From NCBI GenBank assembly GCA_030411725.1, contig MU839830.1, positions 2,000,663 to 2,064,662 of the forward strand: a stretch of DNA of 64,000 bases. Direction: 5' to 3'. Below, piece after piece: positions 33,361 to 47,200 of the stretch (its first letter is position 1; each line of letters begins with the position of its first letter). A model generated the notes under the pieces. It saw only the letters and a list, made by a program, of their open reading frames with translations, was not told the DNA's origin and did not search any database. Source of the DNA: Echria macrotheca (Eukaryota > Ascomycota > Sordariomycetes > Sordariales > Schizotheciaceae). A program made the position numbers and the translations under genes.

Positions 33361-34235
33361 CTACATTAACAACCTCCACGCACCCAACAATAACGCCGCA
33401 AAGCCGGTACACACACCCATCAGCCACTGCAGCGTCTGGAACTTGACCTGCTCAAGCTGCTGCTGCAGCGCCGCCACCTCCTGTTCGATCTTGGTCTCGG
33501 TCTCCTTGATCTTGAGCTCCTGAGACACGGCCTCCTCGCGGATCCTCCCCTTCTCCAAATTCAGATCCAGCCGCACGCTCGCCTGTGTGCGCCCAATCTC
33601 GTCGCGCAACCGGCTGCTCAGCTTGGCAATCTCGTTGGTCAGCCGCTCGTGCGCGGCCCGCGTCGTGTTGGACTCGGTGCTGTCGGCCGAGAGCAGCTCG
33701 CTCCGCAGCTTGGCGAAGTCGACCTTTTGAGTGTACGTCGCGCGCGCTGCGTCCTCGCGGAGGACCATGGTGCGGGTGAGGTTTTGGATGCTATTCCGAT
33801 ATGAATATTAGCGGGGGGACGGAGAAGGAGGAAGGGAGTGACATACCTCTCCTCAATCACGTCGTTGAGCACCTTCATCATCGCCACGGCCTGCTCTTCC
33901 GTGAATCCCTCCTCTTCTAGCCTCTGTACGAACTTGAGTGTGTCGAAGTGGTGGTCTCGTTGTCGGATGGCCGAGGCGTGGAAGGACCGTCGCAGAGTCG
34001 GGTTCCGGACGATCTCGCTCAGGCGTTGCTGTGTCGGACGAGACCGGGGACACCGGAGAGAGTTCGACTTCTGCGTGCCCGCTGTGTGTAGAGAGTGCCA
34101 TTGCTCGCGTCGCTGGCTCGTCTGGTGGTGCTGAAACCAGGCCGCCGAAGCCCGCGATGCGCTCGCCGTGAGTGGTGTACCGGCCGCCCAGCTTAACCGG
34201 GGGAGAAGGAAACGCGGGGCAGTTTGGGCGTTCAT
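33361..34235 (-). CDS. Mitochondrial DUF1640 protein (Fmp32 / MCUR1-CCDC90 family), 2 exons
   Basis: Model on the minus strand: exon 1 34235-33847, intron 33846-33791 (56 nt), exon 2 33790-33361; 272 aa. The N-terminus is rich in Arg, Ser and His without acidic residues up to about residue 90, as in a mitochondrial presequence. The core RDHHFDTLKFVQRLEEEGF then EEQAVAMMKVLNDVIEE is typical for the DUF1640 family. A long coiled coil (EKGRIREEAVSQELKIKE) and a C-terminal membrane helix (LQWLMGVCTGFAALLLGAW) follow. Relatives sit in the inner mitochondrial membrane and are linked to respiratory-complex assembly or calcium uptake. The exact role here is unknown. Confidence 0.88.
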
Positions 34236-35216
34236 CTTGTCGACTCCTAGATAAATGTCTCAGGATCCCATTCTTCTCGTTAACAAAAAGTAAGCAAAAA
34301 ACGACGTTGACTGTCACGATGCTTGTGATCAATGCCGCATGTGAGCTCTGCTGCCGACTCCAATTGCAGGTGGGTCCGTCGTCATTGTGGCTTGACATCC
34401 ACCCCACCTTACCCCCACTTTCTCTTTTTTCGGCACCCACTAGCCGCGCCACACCTGTGGCTTGCCTCAAACGGCGCGACCCATAAATTCCTCTCCTCTC
34501 AAAAATTTCTTCCACTTCTTCTCTTCTTTTCTTCATTATACACAACGCATTATATCACGTTCTCGGAACTACTAAGTCGAATGCGAGGTCCCCAATTTAT
34601 TGGCTGGGCCCACGACCAGTCTCGATGTTTTCGAGCAGAACGGAGAATAAATCGAACAATCTTGGGTGCGGTCCTCCTTTCCTCAGTGGGGAGGGGCGCA
34701 ATGATTGAACGAACATTTCATCGCCTTTTGTAATTTGGCTTCTGATGTTGCTTCCGACGGGTGCTTTTTGTATGTGTCCTGAGTGTCCGGTATGTCTGCT
34801 TGCTCAGCGTTGCTGTTTGTCTCCGTCGTGGGATTGCTTTCCTGGCAAAAAATTCTGCAAAGGTTAAGACACCATGCGAGCGAGGAACAGCTCGAGGGGA
34901 TCATTGATGCGCGGCTTGAACCTGCGAGCACAGCTATGGTGGTTCGTCGACGGAGCCTGTTGCTGGTGGGAATGACAAGAATAATTCGTCCCTTCTTAGA
35001 CATATCATCGACCTCCATAACGTGGCACTCTAAGAGCTCAAACGTGCCGTGGGCTCCATGAATCTGTTGCCCACTCTGAGGCTGGAAACAAGAGGGGCAT
35101 CACTTCCACATCTTCATCACCACGGCTAGAGCATCGGGTTGAATAGAAAGCTAGCCATGCAAGCTTGGTATGGTGGTATCGTACGGAACAGATCTACACC
35201 TAGAACTAATTTAGAA
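34236..35216. other. Intergenic region
   Basis: Upstream region of the DUF1640 gene and 3' region of nop2. No supported gene or RNA. Confidence 0.5.
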
Positions 35217-37826
35217 CTACTTCCCGCTCTTCTTGCTCCCCTTCTTGGTCTTCTTCTCTTTGCCTTCTGTTTTGGATTCCTCCGTGACTGGCTCCTCCTT
35301 TGCCTTCTCTTTTTCGGCGCTAGCGTCTCCCTCTGAGGCCTTGTCTTTCTTGCTTCCGCCTTGCTTCAGCGCCCGAGGGTCCAAACCTCTCCTCCGCATA
35401 GCATTCCGCTTCGCACGCTCCATGTATTCCTTATCTTGATCGTCGTCGAATCCGCCAAAGTCATCCTTCTCCTCTTCGCACTCCGCTCCAACAGGCGTCT
35501 TGTCCACCACTTCAGTCTCGTCGCCGACAGCGCCTTCCGCAGCCTTGGCATTGCCATTCTTGTCCTTGTAGCCGTTCGCAAGCACAGCGTTGGGGGGTGT
35601 CGGTCCAATCTTCTGGAACTTGGCGACGAAGAACCCATCGACGTTGTATAGATGCGGATAATATCGCCGAGTGAGTTTTAGGCTCGGATGGAAGTCCTTG
35701 CCCATGTACGACGTAAACCCTTCTTTACCGAATGGTAACCCGGTCTTTCTTCGTGTTAGTATCCATTCCGAAATGACAATCACAGGGCGCATACCTCAAC
35801 CAGCTTGACGTTCGGTCTCCTGCTGAGAGCGTAGGCAACAACTTGTTCGCTGTAGGGAACATGTTAGTGACGATTGTTATGGGTCTCCAAGTCAACATAC
35901 TTCTCCTCAACTGCGACGCTACACGTCGAGTAGACAAGATAACCACCGGTCTTGCTGGCATGGTTAACAGAATCGATAGCCGCTAGAAGCAGTTGCTTCT
36001 GTGTATGAGGCAGCGTCATGAAGTCTTTCTCGTCCCTGTTTGTCTTGACTGACGGATCCTTGGCGATGACTCCGGTACCTGAGCAAGGAGCATCAAGTAG
36101 CACCCTATCGAACCCGCCCATGACACGTGGGAACTCCCGGGCGTCGTAGTTGCATACGATCGTGTTCTAAGAAAGTCAGTCTCGGTCCGCTGGTGCGATG
36201 AGAATACATACCCTGGCACCGAGACGGTGAATATTGCCAATGAGACCCTTGGCACGTTGTTTACTCGGATCATTGGCAAACACGACACCCGTATTCTTCA
36301 TCAGGGCGGCCATATGTGTCGTTTTACCACCGGGAGCGGCTGCCATCTTGGACCATGTTAGGAAAGATTATCAAAGCCAGAGGTTTACTTACATCGAGAA
36401 CACGCTCATTCTCTTGGGGACAGAGAGCCATTACTGGGAGGAAGGAAGATGCGGCCTGCAGGATGTAATGACCAGCCAAGTATTCTGGCGTGGCACCCAA
36501 GGGTACACTAGAATCAAGTCAGGAAACCGCCCAGGGATAAATAAGTGTAGACATACTTCGATTCGAACACTTGAAGGCCAACCTTCGACCACTTTCCTAC
36601 GGGCTCCAGGGTGACACCGCGGTTGACTTGAAGCGAATGTTAGCGGGCAATCTGCACATTTTGCAGGCCTCACTTACTAAGTGCTTGTGCAAGGTCCCGA
36701 CGATGCGTCCGCAACGTATTGGTGCGAATTACCACGGGTCGGGCGCTCTGGACAGGGTTAGCATCCGCTCTTTGGCGTCCCGGAATCCAGGAAACCTACC
36801 TCGTTAGCTTCGAAAAACAGGAATGCCTCTCTCGGCGGGAAGAGGTTACTAGCACGAGTTAGTCGGGCGACACATTTCTCGTCCGGGGGCAATGGAGCTG
36901 ATAAGCGTACATGAGCTTCTCGGCGAGGTATTCGTTGTAACCATAGTCTAGATGACACTGTCAGTAACCACAACATAATTGAGATTATAACCCTTACAGG
37001 CACAAAAGTCTTTGAGCATCTGGTTGGTGTACTCGGCACGACTACGTCCCTCCTCGGCAAGGTTCGAGAAGTCTTCGAGCACCCGAATTGTCTCGGTTAT
37101 CCTCGTCCGTAGCATTTGCAGGTCTGGCGCCAAGAGGTTCTTCGTCTTCGCAGAAAGCTCGTCATCGTCCTCCTCGCCCAAAACGCGGGGTTTATCTCCC
37201 TCGATGTTCGTCTGTAGTGCCCCATCGCGAAGCTCAGCTTCATTCTCCGCGGCTTCCTCCTCTAGTTGCTGGTCCAGTTTCCTCGAAAGTCCTTCGATAT
37301 TGGCAGCCGTAAGTTTCTCTTGCCGATCTTCCTCGTCTTCGTCCTCATCGTCGGAGAAGACAAATTTCTCCTTCTTCGCCTCGTCGTGGTCGGAATCGTA
37401 GACAGAGCTCCCAGAATCGAAGAAGGCGTCTCCTGGTTGTGGCCCATCCGCATCGTCACCATCAATATCCTCGAGGTCTGAAGCTCCAAACTCATCATCC
37501 ATCTCCTCATCCGACCCGAGGTCAGGAGCGGGGACCTCCTTCGACCGCTTGCTTCCTTGCCCTTGCCCATTCTTGAGGCCGGTCGAGGTCTTGCTCGCAC
37601 CATTGGTCGCTTTGGCGGAGGTCTTGGTCGTTGCGGGTTTCGAATTGGCGGATTTCTTGTCCTTAGTCGACTTTAATTGCTTCTTGGAAGTCTTCAGTTT
37701 CTTGGAGGAGGGCGCTTCGGGAACATCGTCGACGGGCAAACCCTTCTTGCGCTTCAGGTTTGCAAAGTGTGCTTCGGAAAGAGGCTCAGGAGGCCCCTGT
37801 TTCTTCATGCGACGGCCGACACCCAT
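35217..37826 (-). CDS. nop2: NOP2-like 25S rRNA (cytosine-C5)-methyltransferase (10 exons)
   Basis: Minus-strand exons: 37826-36998, 36947-36911, 36848-36800, 36747-36678, 36626-36557, 36507-36393, 36346-36212, 36166-35901, 35849-35795, 35744-35217; 717 aa. All phases close and the joined protein reads as Nop2. A basic then acidic N-terminus comes first. Then YYGYNEYLAEKLINLFPP, the SAM-binding DMAAAPGGKTTHMAALMKN, motif IV DAPCSGTG and motif VI YSTCS follow; both Cys used in catalysis are present. DGFFVAKF and a Lys-rich tail end the protein. Family role: methylates C2870-type cytosine in 25S rRNA and is needed for 60S assembly in the nucleolus. Nine introns of 45-52 nt (one near 60) are many for a fungal gene. 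Divergent to clathrin heavy chain. Confidence 0.95.
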
Positions 37827-38442
37827 TTTCGTGGTTTCGCAGGCAATCGGTGGTGGACAATATATGTTTGACAAACTCCAAGCACTGAATTCCGCCGCCA
37901 AAAGAATTATTTTGGAAGTTTTGCCCACTCTTATCGATAAGCTGTCGACCGTTGGACAAAGTTTGCGGGCACCGGATTGGTTAATAAGCGAAAGAGTCAG
38001 CTAAGCCTAAATAGGGATCCCTGCCTGAAGCTGACGCTCTCCTTGGAGAGAGGCAGGCGTCGCGCGAAGCTGCGCAAGGTCTTAACAGATCACTCAAAAA
38101 AGTAAGGAGCGTTGCTTCTCCTCTGCACAACAATCAACACCTTCTGCTTCTCCAGCAATTCCGCCACGATCCCTTCGTCCACGCATCTCGACGACCCGGC
38201 CGATTTGCTGTCCGTTTTCCTTGCCCGACCTTCCCTTGTAATTGAGCGGCATTTGTCCTAGCGGCTTCCACGGGACTAATTTCCACTCGTCTCGTCGGCC
38301 GCCCCCGAAGCTTGTCTTCATTCCTGCCTCCTTTCCAGGCCCCCTTCCAGCGACCCACGAACCCGTCCACCCGACAGCAACTTTTGAGAAGTTGGCTGCT
38401 ACTCTTCGCTAGCCCCGCGCAGTCGAGCGCATCATCGTCACC
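37827..38442. other. nop2 / chc1 divergent promoter
   Basis: 616 bp between the two starts. It contains the CTTATCGATAAG palindrome near nop2 and a CT-rich stretch near the clathrin start. Confidence 0.6.
37930..37941. promoter_or_regulatory. CTTATCGATAAG palindrome in the nop2 promoter
   Basis: A perfect 12-bp palindrome 104 bp upstream of the nop2 ATG, identical to the one before zim17. Confidence 0.4.
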
Positions 38443-41400
38443 ATGGCACCCGCGTTGCCCATCAAGTTCCAGGAGCTGCTCCAGCTCAGCAGCCTGGGCG
38501 TCAACCAGCCGTCCATTACCTTCAATACCTGCGTACGCCCCGCCCACCTCAACCCTGACATCGCTGGCCGGAATCGCTAACCGTATTGCGATAATAGACA
38601 CTAGAATCAGATTCGTTCATCTGCATCCGGGACAAGAAGGACGAGTCCGCATCGCCCGAAGTCCTCATCGTCGAGCTCAAGAACGGGAACAATGTCATCC
38701 GCCGACCGATCAAGGCCGACAGTGCCATCATGCACTGGTCGCGCCAGGTTATCGCCCTCAAGGCGCAGTCTCGCACTTTGCAGATCTTCGACCTCGAGCA
38801 GAAACAAAAACTCAAGTCGACCACGATGAGCGAGGACGTGGCCTTCTGGAAGTGGATCAGCGAAACCACACTAGGATTGGTCACCGAGAGCTCCATTTAC
38901 CACTGGGACGTCTTCGACCCAGCCCAGGCGGCGCCGGTGAAGGCTTTTGACCGTCACGCAAACCTCCAGGTACGTATCTAGATAGCAGAGTATTTTTTGC
39001 GTTATTTCTAACTGCGCTCAGGCGAACCAAATCATCAACTACCGAACAAGCGCCGACGGAAAATGGATGGTTGTTGTGGGCATTTCGCAACAAGCAGGAC
39101 GCGTTGTGGGCGCTATGCAGCTATACTCGAAGGATCGCGGTATCAGCCAGGCCATTGAAGGGCACGCAGCGGCATTCGGTACCATCCGATTAGACGGCGC
39201 GCCTCAAGACACGAAGTTGTTCACATTCGCCGTTCGCTCCGCCACCGGCGCGAAACTCCACATCGTCGAGGTCGACCACCCAGAGACGAACCCCGTTTTC
39301 ACCAAGAAGGCGGTTGACGTCTTCTTCCCAGCAGAGGCCGCGAGCGATTTCCCGGTTGCGCTACAAGTCTCCCAGAAGTACGGAATAATCTACCTAATCA
39401 CGAAGTATGGGTTCATCCACCTTTACGACTTGGAGACGGCGACCTGCATCTTCATGAACCGGATTTCCAGCGAGACGATCTTTACCGCTTGTGGCGACAA
39501 GGACTCGACCGGTGTCGTCGGCATCAACCGAAAGGGTCAGGTGCTCTTCGTCAGTGCCGATGAGAACACGATTGTTCCTTACGTCCTCGAGAGCCACGGG
39601 GCCGAGCTCGCGGTGAAGCTAGCTTCCCGTGCCGGACTCCCGGGTGCCGATAACCTCTACCAACAGCGATTCGAGCAGCTCTTCAACAACGGACAGTACC
39701 AGGAGGCTGCTAAGGTCGCCGCGGACTCTCCAAGAGGATTCCTGCGAACCCCACAGACCATAGAGCGGTTCAAGCGCCTGCCACAGCAACCTGGACAGAT
39801 GTCACATATCCTCCAATACTTTGGTATGCTGCTTGACAAGGGTTCGCTCAACCAGCATGAGTCTATCGAGCTCGCCCAACCCGTGCTTGCGCAGAACCGA
39901 AAGCAGCTGTTGCAAAAATGGTTTAGTGAAAACAAGCTCGAGTGCTCAGAGCAGCTTGGCGACATGATTAGACCTCACGATCTCCCCATGGCGCTGGCGG
40001 TCTATCTCAAGGCAAACGTCCCTCACAAGGTTGTGGCCGGGTTCGCCGAGACAGGCCAGTTCGAGAAGATCCTTCCCTACTGCGCTCAGACTGGTTACCA
40101 GCCAGACTTTGTTCAGCTGCTCAGCCACATTGTCCGTGTGAATCCAGAGAAGGGTGCCGAGTTCGCTACGGCGCTGGCCAACAACGAGTCCGGACCCCTG
40201 GTGGACCTTGAGCGTGTAGTCGATATCTTCCAGTCGCAAAACATGGTTCAACAAGCAACAGCTTTCCTCCTCGACGCACTGAAGGACAACAAGCCAGAGC
40301 AGGGCCATCTGCAAACCCGGCTCCTGGAAATGAATCTGGTCAACGCGCCCCAGGTCGCTGACGCCATCCTTGGGAATGAGATGTTCTCCTATTTCGATAA
40401 GGCGCGCATCGCATCGCTCTGCGAGCAAGCAGGTCTTATGCAAAAGGCGCTCGAGCTTTATGAGGACCCGGCCGCCATCAAGAGGGTCATCATCAACATT
40501 GCTGGGGCACCCAACTTCAACCCCGAGTGGCTGGTCAACTACTTCGGCCGGTTGTCTGTTGAGCAGTCTATCGAGTGCCTCGACGCCATGATGAAGCACA
40601 ACATTCGCCAGAACCTCCAGTCCGTCGTCCAGATCGCGACCAAGTACGCCGATCTTCTGGGACCCCAGCGGCTGATTGATCTCTTCGAGAAGTACAAGAC
40701 TGCCGAAGGATTGTACTACTTCCTTGGAAGTATCGTCAATGTCTCGGAGGATCCCGAAGTCGTGTTCAAGTACATCGAGGCTGCCACCAAAATGCAGCAG
40801 ATTCGCGAGGTCGAGCGCGTCTGCCGGGAGAACAACGTCTACAACCCGGAGAAGGTCAAGAACTTTCTCAAGGAAGCCAAGCTCAGCGAGATGCTGCCTT
40901 TGATGGTTGTCTGCGACCGCTTCAACTTTGTACATGACCTGGTCCTCTACCTCTATCAGCATCAGCAGTTCAAGTCGATCGAGATTTACGTACAGCAGGT
41001 TAATCCTTCTCGAACCCCTGGCGTTATTGGCGGTCTTCTCGACGTGGACTGTGACGAAAGCATTATCAAGGGTCTGCTGAGCACGGTAAACCCTGTGTCC
41101 ATTCCCATTGATGAGCTCGTTCAGGAGGTAGAGACGCGGAACCGACTCAAGCTTCTCCTGCCTTTCCTAGAGGCTACGCTTGCTGCCGGGAATCAGCAAC
41201 AGGCCGTGTACAACGCCCTGGCCAAGATCTATATCGACTCCAACAACAACCCGGAGAAGTTCCTGAAGGAGAACGACCAGTATGACACACTCACGGTCGG
41301 AAAGTACTGCGAGAAGAGGGATCCCAACCTGGCGTACATTGCGTACCGCAAGGGCCAGAACGATCTGGAGTTGGTAAACATCACCAACGAGAACGCCATG

Positions 41401-43671
41401 TACAAGGCGCAGGCCAGATACCTGCTCGAGCGAGCCGACAGAGAACTCTGGATGTTTGTCCTCAGCGAAAACAACATCCACCGCCGCTCGGTCGTTGACC
41501 AGGTTATCTCTACCGCCGTCCCGGAATCGAGTGATCCGGCCAAGGTCTCCGAGGCTGTCGCCTGCTTCGTTAGCGCCGATCTGCCAGCCGAGCTTATTGA
41601 GCTCCTGGAGAAGATTGTCCTGGAACCCACGCCTTTTAGTGACAACCAGAATCTGCAAAACCTGCTCATGTTTACCGCCGCCAAGGCCGATAAGGCCCGC
41701 GTCATGGACTACATCCACAAACTGGACAACTTCTCGGCGGATGACATTGCAAATGTGTGCATTGAGGTCGGCCTCCACGAGGAAGCCTTCGAGGTTTACA
41801 AGAAGATCGACAACAAGGAGGCCGCAGTTAATGTACTCGTCGAGCATGTCGTTAGCATCGACCGTGCCCAGGCATACGCCGAAGAGGTCGACATTCCTCC
41901 GGTCTGGAGCAAGGTTGCCAAGGCCCAGCTGGACGGCCTTCGAGTTAGCGACTCGATTGACTCGTACATCAAGGCCGAGGATCCTAAGAACTACCAGGAG
42001 GTTATCGAGATCGCTGTCGCCGCGGGCAAGAATGAGGAGCTCATCAAGTACCTGCGTATGGCTCGCAAGACCCTCCGTGAACCCGCCATCGACACCGCTC
42101 TCGCCTTTTGCTTCGCTCGCCTGGATCAGCTTCCCGAGCTCGAGGACTTCCTGCGGGCGACCAATGTTGCCAATGTCGAAGAGTCGGGTGACAAAGCGTA
42201 CGCGGAGGGTCTGTTCGAGGCCGCCAAAATCTTTTATACCAGCATCTCGAACTGGGCCAAGCTCGCAACCACTCTCGTCCACTTGTCTGATTACCAAGCC
42301 GCTGTAGACTGTGCTCGCAAAGCCAACAACATCAAGGTGTGGAAGGAGGTCCACGAGGCCTGCGTCGACAAGAAGGAGTTCCGTCTGGCCCAGATCTGCG
42401 GCTTGAACCTGATCGTGGATGCTGAGCAGCTTCAAGCCCTTGTCAAACAGTATGAGCGCAACGGCTACTTCGACGAGCTCATCAGCTTGCTCGAGCAAGG
42501 CCTTGGTCTCGAGCGTGCCCATATGGGCATGTTCACCGAGCTTGGCATTGCTCTGTCCAAGTATCACCCCGAGCGGTTGATGGAGCATCTTAAGCTGTTC
42601 TGGAGCAGAATGAACCTTCCCAAGATGATTCGCGCCTGCGAGGAGGCTAATCTCTGGCCCGAGTTGGTATTCTGCTACTACCACTACGACGAGTTTGACA
42701 ACGCCGCTCTCGCTGTCATGGAGCGGCCCGAGAACTCATGGGAGCACCAGCAGTTCAAGGAGATCACGGTCAAGGTTGCAAACCTCGAGATCTACTACAA
42801 GGCCATCAACTTCTACTTGGAACAGCATCCCTCTCTCCTTACGGACCTTCTCCAAGCCCTCACCCCCCGCATCGATGTTAACCGTGTCGTCCGCATGTTC
42901 CAGAAGTCAGACAACCTGCCTCTGATCAAGCCGTTCCTGCTCAACGTCCAGTCACAAAACAAGCGCACCGTGAACGATGCGATCAACGATCTTCTTATTG
43001 AGGAGGAGGATTACAAGACTCTCCGCGACTCGGTAGAGAACTACGACAATTATGATGCTGTCGATCTCGCCGGTCGCTTGGAGAAGCATGATCTCGTCTT
43101 CTTCCGACAAATTGCCGCCAACATTTACCGCAAGAACAAGAGGTGGGAGAAGTCTATCAACTTGTCGAAGCAAGACAAGCTCTGGAAGGACGCCATCGAG
43201 ACGGCGGCAATTTCAGGGAAGCCAGAAGTTGTCGAGGAACTTCTCAGATATGTAAGTCATTGGATTCCATTGCCCCTTCGTGGTTTGAAGTGTTGCTAAC
43301 ATGGGGACCAGTTCGTCGACATTGGCAACCGCGAGTGCTACGTGGGAATGCTCTATGCTTGCTACGACCTTATCCGCCCCGACGTCGTGCTGGAACTGTC
43401 TTGGCGCAACGGTCTCAACGACTTCACCATGCCCTACATGATCAACCTCCTCTGCCAGCAGACCAAGGAGCTTGCGACCCTCAAGGCAGACAACGAGGCG
43501 CGCAAGGCCAAGGAGCGCGAGCAGGAGAAGGCCGACGACAACACGCCCATTCTCGGCGGCGGAAGGCTAATGATCACGGCCGGTCCCGCCGGCGGCGCGG
43601 GCCGCACGTCTCCTGCGCCCTTTGCCCAAACAAATGGTTTCGCGCCGCAGCCGACCGGTTATGGCTTTTAG
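38443..43671 (+). CDS. chc1: Clathrin heavy chain (4 exons)
   Basis: Exons 38443-38532, 38598-38969, 39022-43251 and 43312-43671; introns of 65, 52 and 60 nt; 1683 aa, the usual length. Begins MAPALPIKFQELLQLSSLG. The N-terminal beta-propeller covers about residues 1-330. The linker and seven clathrin heavy-chain repeats run to about residue 1570. The trimerisation region PYMINLLCQQTKELATLK stands near the end, followed by a short Gly/Pro tail ending PTGYGF. Family role: triskelion subunit of vesicle coats at the plasma membrane, Golgi and endosomes. The Kozak context CACCATGGC supports the start. It converges on pyruvate carboxylase. Confidence 0.97.
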
Positions 43672-44290
43672 AGTGTAGCCCCGGTGCTGTCCTATAAGCG
43701 GATCCTCTACGATCCCGTTCAGAAGACCTGGTGGCTCCCGGTAAAGATACCTGGGGCAGATGCCTCGCGACCCCTCCCTGTGCAGGCCATTTACCCTGTA
43801 GGACCTACGCAGCCTTATTTTACCGGTCCAAAGTATTGAATGAAGGAATGTGATGCGGGGATAAGGGGTGTTGTAGGTAGTCAGAGGTCTGTGGACTGAG
43901 TTTGTAGTGTGCTGGAAAAGAGGGACGGGTTTTTTTTTCCATGTGTCACAAATACCTGTATGATAATCGAATGTTTGTTTGCCCGAATTTTGCTTGATGT
44001 GTTTCACTCTGTCAATTCGTCTATGGGGTGGTAAGCGGGATGCCTATGCGCGAGCATCTGGATATGGCCTGCTCAGTGGAGTATCATATCTGAATATGTG
44101 ACGAGAATAGCGCCTGACGAAAGCTTCATGTATCGGAAACAAAGGATAGATACTACTGATACGGACAAGTGATATATCTAGGCCTACGATGGGAGGCGCA
44201 TCTATAGCAGCCTTTTGACAACCTAATGACATGAACAACCCCTAAGCACCAGCAACCAATTCCAACAAATCCTTTCTCTTAACTAGCACC
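43672..44290. other. Convergent intergenic region chc1 / pyc
   Basis: The two stops are 619 bp apart. Only 3' UTR sequence is expected; nothing else seen. Confidence 0.6.
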
Positions 44291-47200
44291 TCACTTCTTG
44301 TCGGAGGCCCTGACAATCCTGCAAACCAGGTCACTTCCATCAACCGAGTCACCTTCCCTCACCATGAGGGAAGAGACAACACCGTTGTGGGGAGCCGAGA
44401 TGACCATTTCCTGATATGTAATTAGCAGATGCGGATAAAAAGAAAACTGAACAACTCACCATCTTCATGGCGCTCAGCACGGCGAGCGGGTCACCCTTCT
44501 TGACCTCGGTACCATCGTGGACACGCAGTTCCACAAGGACACCAGCCATGGGGGCGCCAACCTGGCTCGAGTCACCGGGATCGGCCTTGGGTCGGCTCAC
44601 GTTCTCGACTGAGGCCTGCTTGTCGTCAACGGTAACCTGGCGGACCTCTCCGTTCATTTCGTAGAAGACCTCACGCTGTCCGGTATTCTCCGAAAGGGGA
44701 CCGACAGCCAAGAGCTTCAGAATCAGAACCTTGCCCTTCTCAAGCTCCACGTGGAACTCCTCGCCAATCTCCGGCTTGGACAGGAAATACTTGGTGGGCA
44801 GAACAGACAAGTCGCCGAACTTGGCGACAAACTTCTTGTAGTCCTCAAACACCTTGGGATACATGACATAGCTGGCGACATCGCACTCGGTAACGGTGCC
44901 TCCAAACTTGCGCTGGAGTTCCTTCTTGACCTTGCCGAAGTCGATAGGCTCGAGGAAAAGGCCGGGGCGCTTGTCAAGCTTTCGGCGTCCACGAAGAGCG
45001 TTGGAGCGCAGAGGCTCTGGGAATCCACCATACGGCTGGCCCATCAGGCCCTCGAAGAACTCGAGGACCGAGCCGGGGAAATCAAGCTCGCTCGCCCGGG
45101 CCTTGACATCCTCTGGCGACAGCTTGTTGGACACCATGAATTGCGCCAAGTCGCCGACGACCTTGGATGTTGGCGTAACCTTGACGATGTCGCCAAGAAG
45201 GTCGTTGGCTTGTTCGTAAGCCTTCTTCGTCTCGAGCCACTGCGACCCAAGTCCGAGCTGGGAGGCCTGGAACATCATGTTGGTGAGTTGGCCACCAGGA
45301 ATTTCGTGCTCGTAAACCTCCGGGTCGGTGCCCAGAAGGTGAGCCTCAAAAGGAGAGTAGAGGAGACGAAGTTGAGACCAGTAGGTATCAAGAGCGCGGA
45401 CATGGTGAGGGTTGAGGCCAGGGTCCTTGTCCGTGCCATCAAGGGAGGCGAGGATCGCGTTAATGCTAGGCTGAGAGGTCATACCGGACATGCTATCGGT
45501 GGCGGCATCGACAGCATCAGCCCCAGCCATAGCGCAAGCGACCATGGAGGCCACACCGGTACCAGCTGAGTCGTGGGTATGGACGTGAATCGGGAGATCA
45601 GGATACTTCTTGCGGATAGAGCCGATGAGAAGAGTGGCAGCATGGGGCTTGAGGACACCAGCCATATCCTTGATGCCAAGGACATCAATGTCGAGAGCAA
45701 CGAGCTTGTCGACAAGGTCCAAGTAGTACTCGAGGTTGTACTTCTTCTTGGGGTTGAGCATGTCTCCGCTGTAGCAAACAGTGCCTTCGCACACACCACC
45801 AGCCTTCTGAACGGCCTTGATGCCAACTTCAAGCTGGTTGATATCGTTCAAAGCATCAAATACACGGAAAATATCAACACCGTTCTTCTTGGCCTGGTCG
45901 ACGAAGTGGTCAATGGCGTTATCGGGGAGCGAAGAGTACGCCACACCGTTGGCGCCGCGGAGCAGCATCTGGAACGGGATGTTGGGAATCAGCTTGCGCA
46001 TCTTCCGGAGACGATCCCAGGGGTCCTCGTAGAGGAAGCGCATCGCCACGTCGAAGGTAGCTCCTCCCCAGCACTCCAAGCTGTACAGGTTGGCGAGCGC
46101 ATGGCTGGTTTCCTTGGCGATGTTCAGCAGGTCGACAGTCCGAACCCGGGTCGCGAGAAGGGACTGGTGAGCATCACGCCAGGTCGTGTCCATGAGGAGG
46201 CAGCCCTTGTAGTTGCGAACAGCCTTTGCGAAGGCCTTCGGGCCCTCCTCCAAGATGATGTTCCTCCAGCCCTTGGTGCAAGGTTGCGAGACATCAAGCT
46301 TCTTGCCGGAATCATCATAGAGGTCAGGAATGATGATGTCACCCTTGAACTTGGGCTCACCAATCTGGCCCTTGATGCTGCTACCATTCACGGCAACGTC
46401 ACCAAGATAGGCCAGAAGCTTTTGAGCGCGGTTCTGGCTACCAACCAAGTCGAACAGCGAGGGGGTATCGTCAATGAACGTGGTCCAGCAGGTACCCTCG
46501 ATGAAGGTGGGGTGGGTCAACAAGGAGGCCAAGAAAGGAATGTTGGTCTTGACACCGCGGATACGGAACTCGATCAGGGCTCGGAGAATCTTGCGGCGAG
46601 CAATTTCGTAGGTGGAGCCGTGGCATGTGCACTTGACCAACATCGAGTCGTAGTAAGGAGTAATGACTGCTCCCGCAAACCCGTTGCCACCATCGAGACG
46701 CACACCGTTGCCGCCCGCGGAACGGTACACCTCGATCTTGCCGGTGTCGGGCTGGAAGTTCTTGGACGGATCCTCAGTGGTGATACGGCACTGAATGGCA
46801 AACCCGCGAGTGCTGATGCGGTCCTGGGTAAGACCCAGCTGCTCGAGCGTCGCACCCGCAGCAATCTGGATCTGGGCAGCTACGATATCGATGCCTGTAA
46901 TCTCCTCCGTGATGGTATGCTCGACCTGGATGCGAGGATTGATCTCGATGAAGTAATACCGGTTCTGTTGGTCAACCAAGAACTCAGCAGTGCCGGCATT
47001 TCGGTAGTTGACAGACTTGGCGAGCTTAACAGCATCGGCCAGAATGGCATCTCGGACGTCAGTCGGCAGGTCCTTGGCGGGAGCGATTTCGACGACTTTC
47101 TGATGTCTCCGCTGAACAGAGCAATCACGCTCATAGAGGTGGACAACGTTTCCGTGGTTGTCTCCCAGGAGCTGGACCTCGATGTGCTTCGGCTTATCCA

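Noticed and set aside
41167..42684. 505-codon open frame antisense to clathrin heavy chain
   Set aside because: Shadow frame; the plus strand codes for clathrin without interruption.
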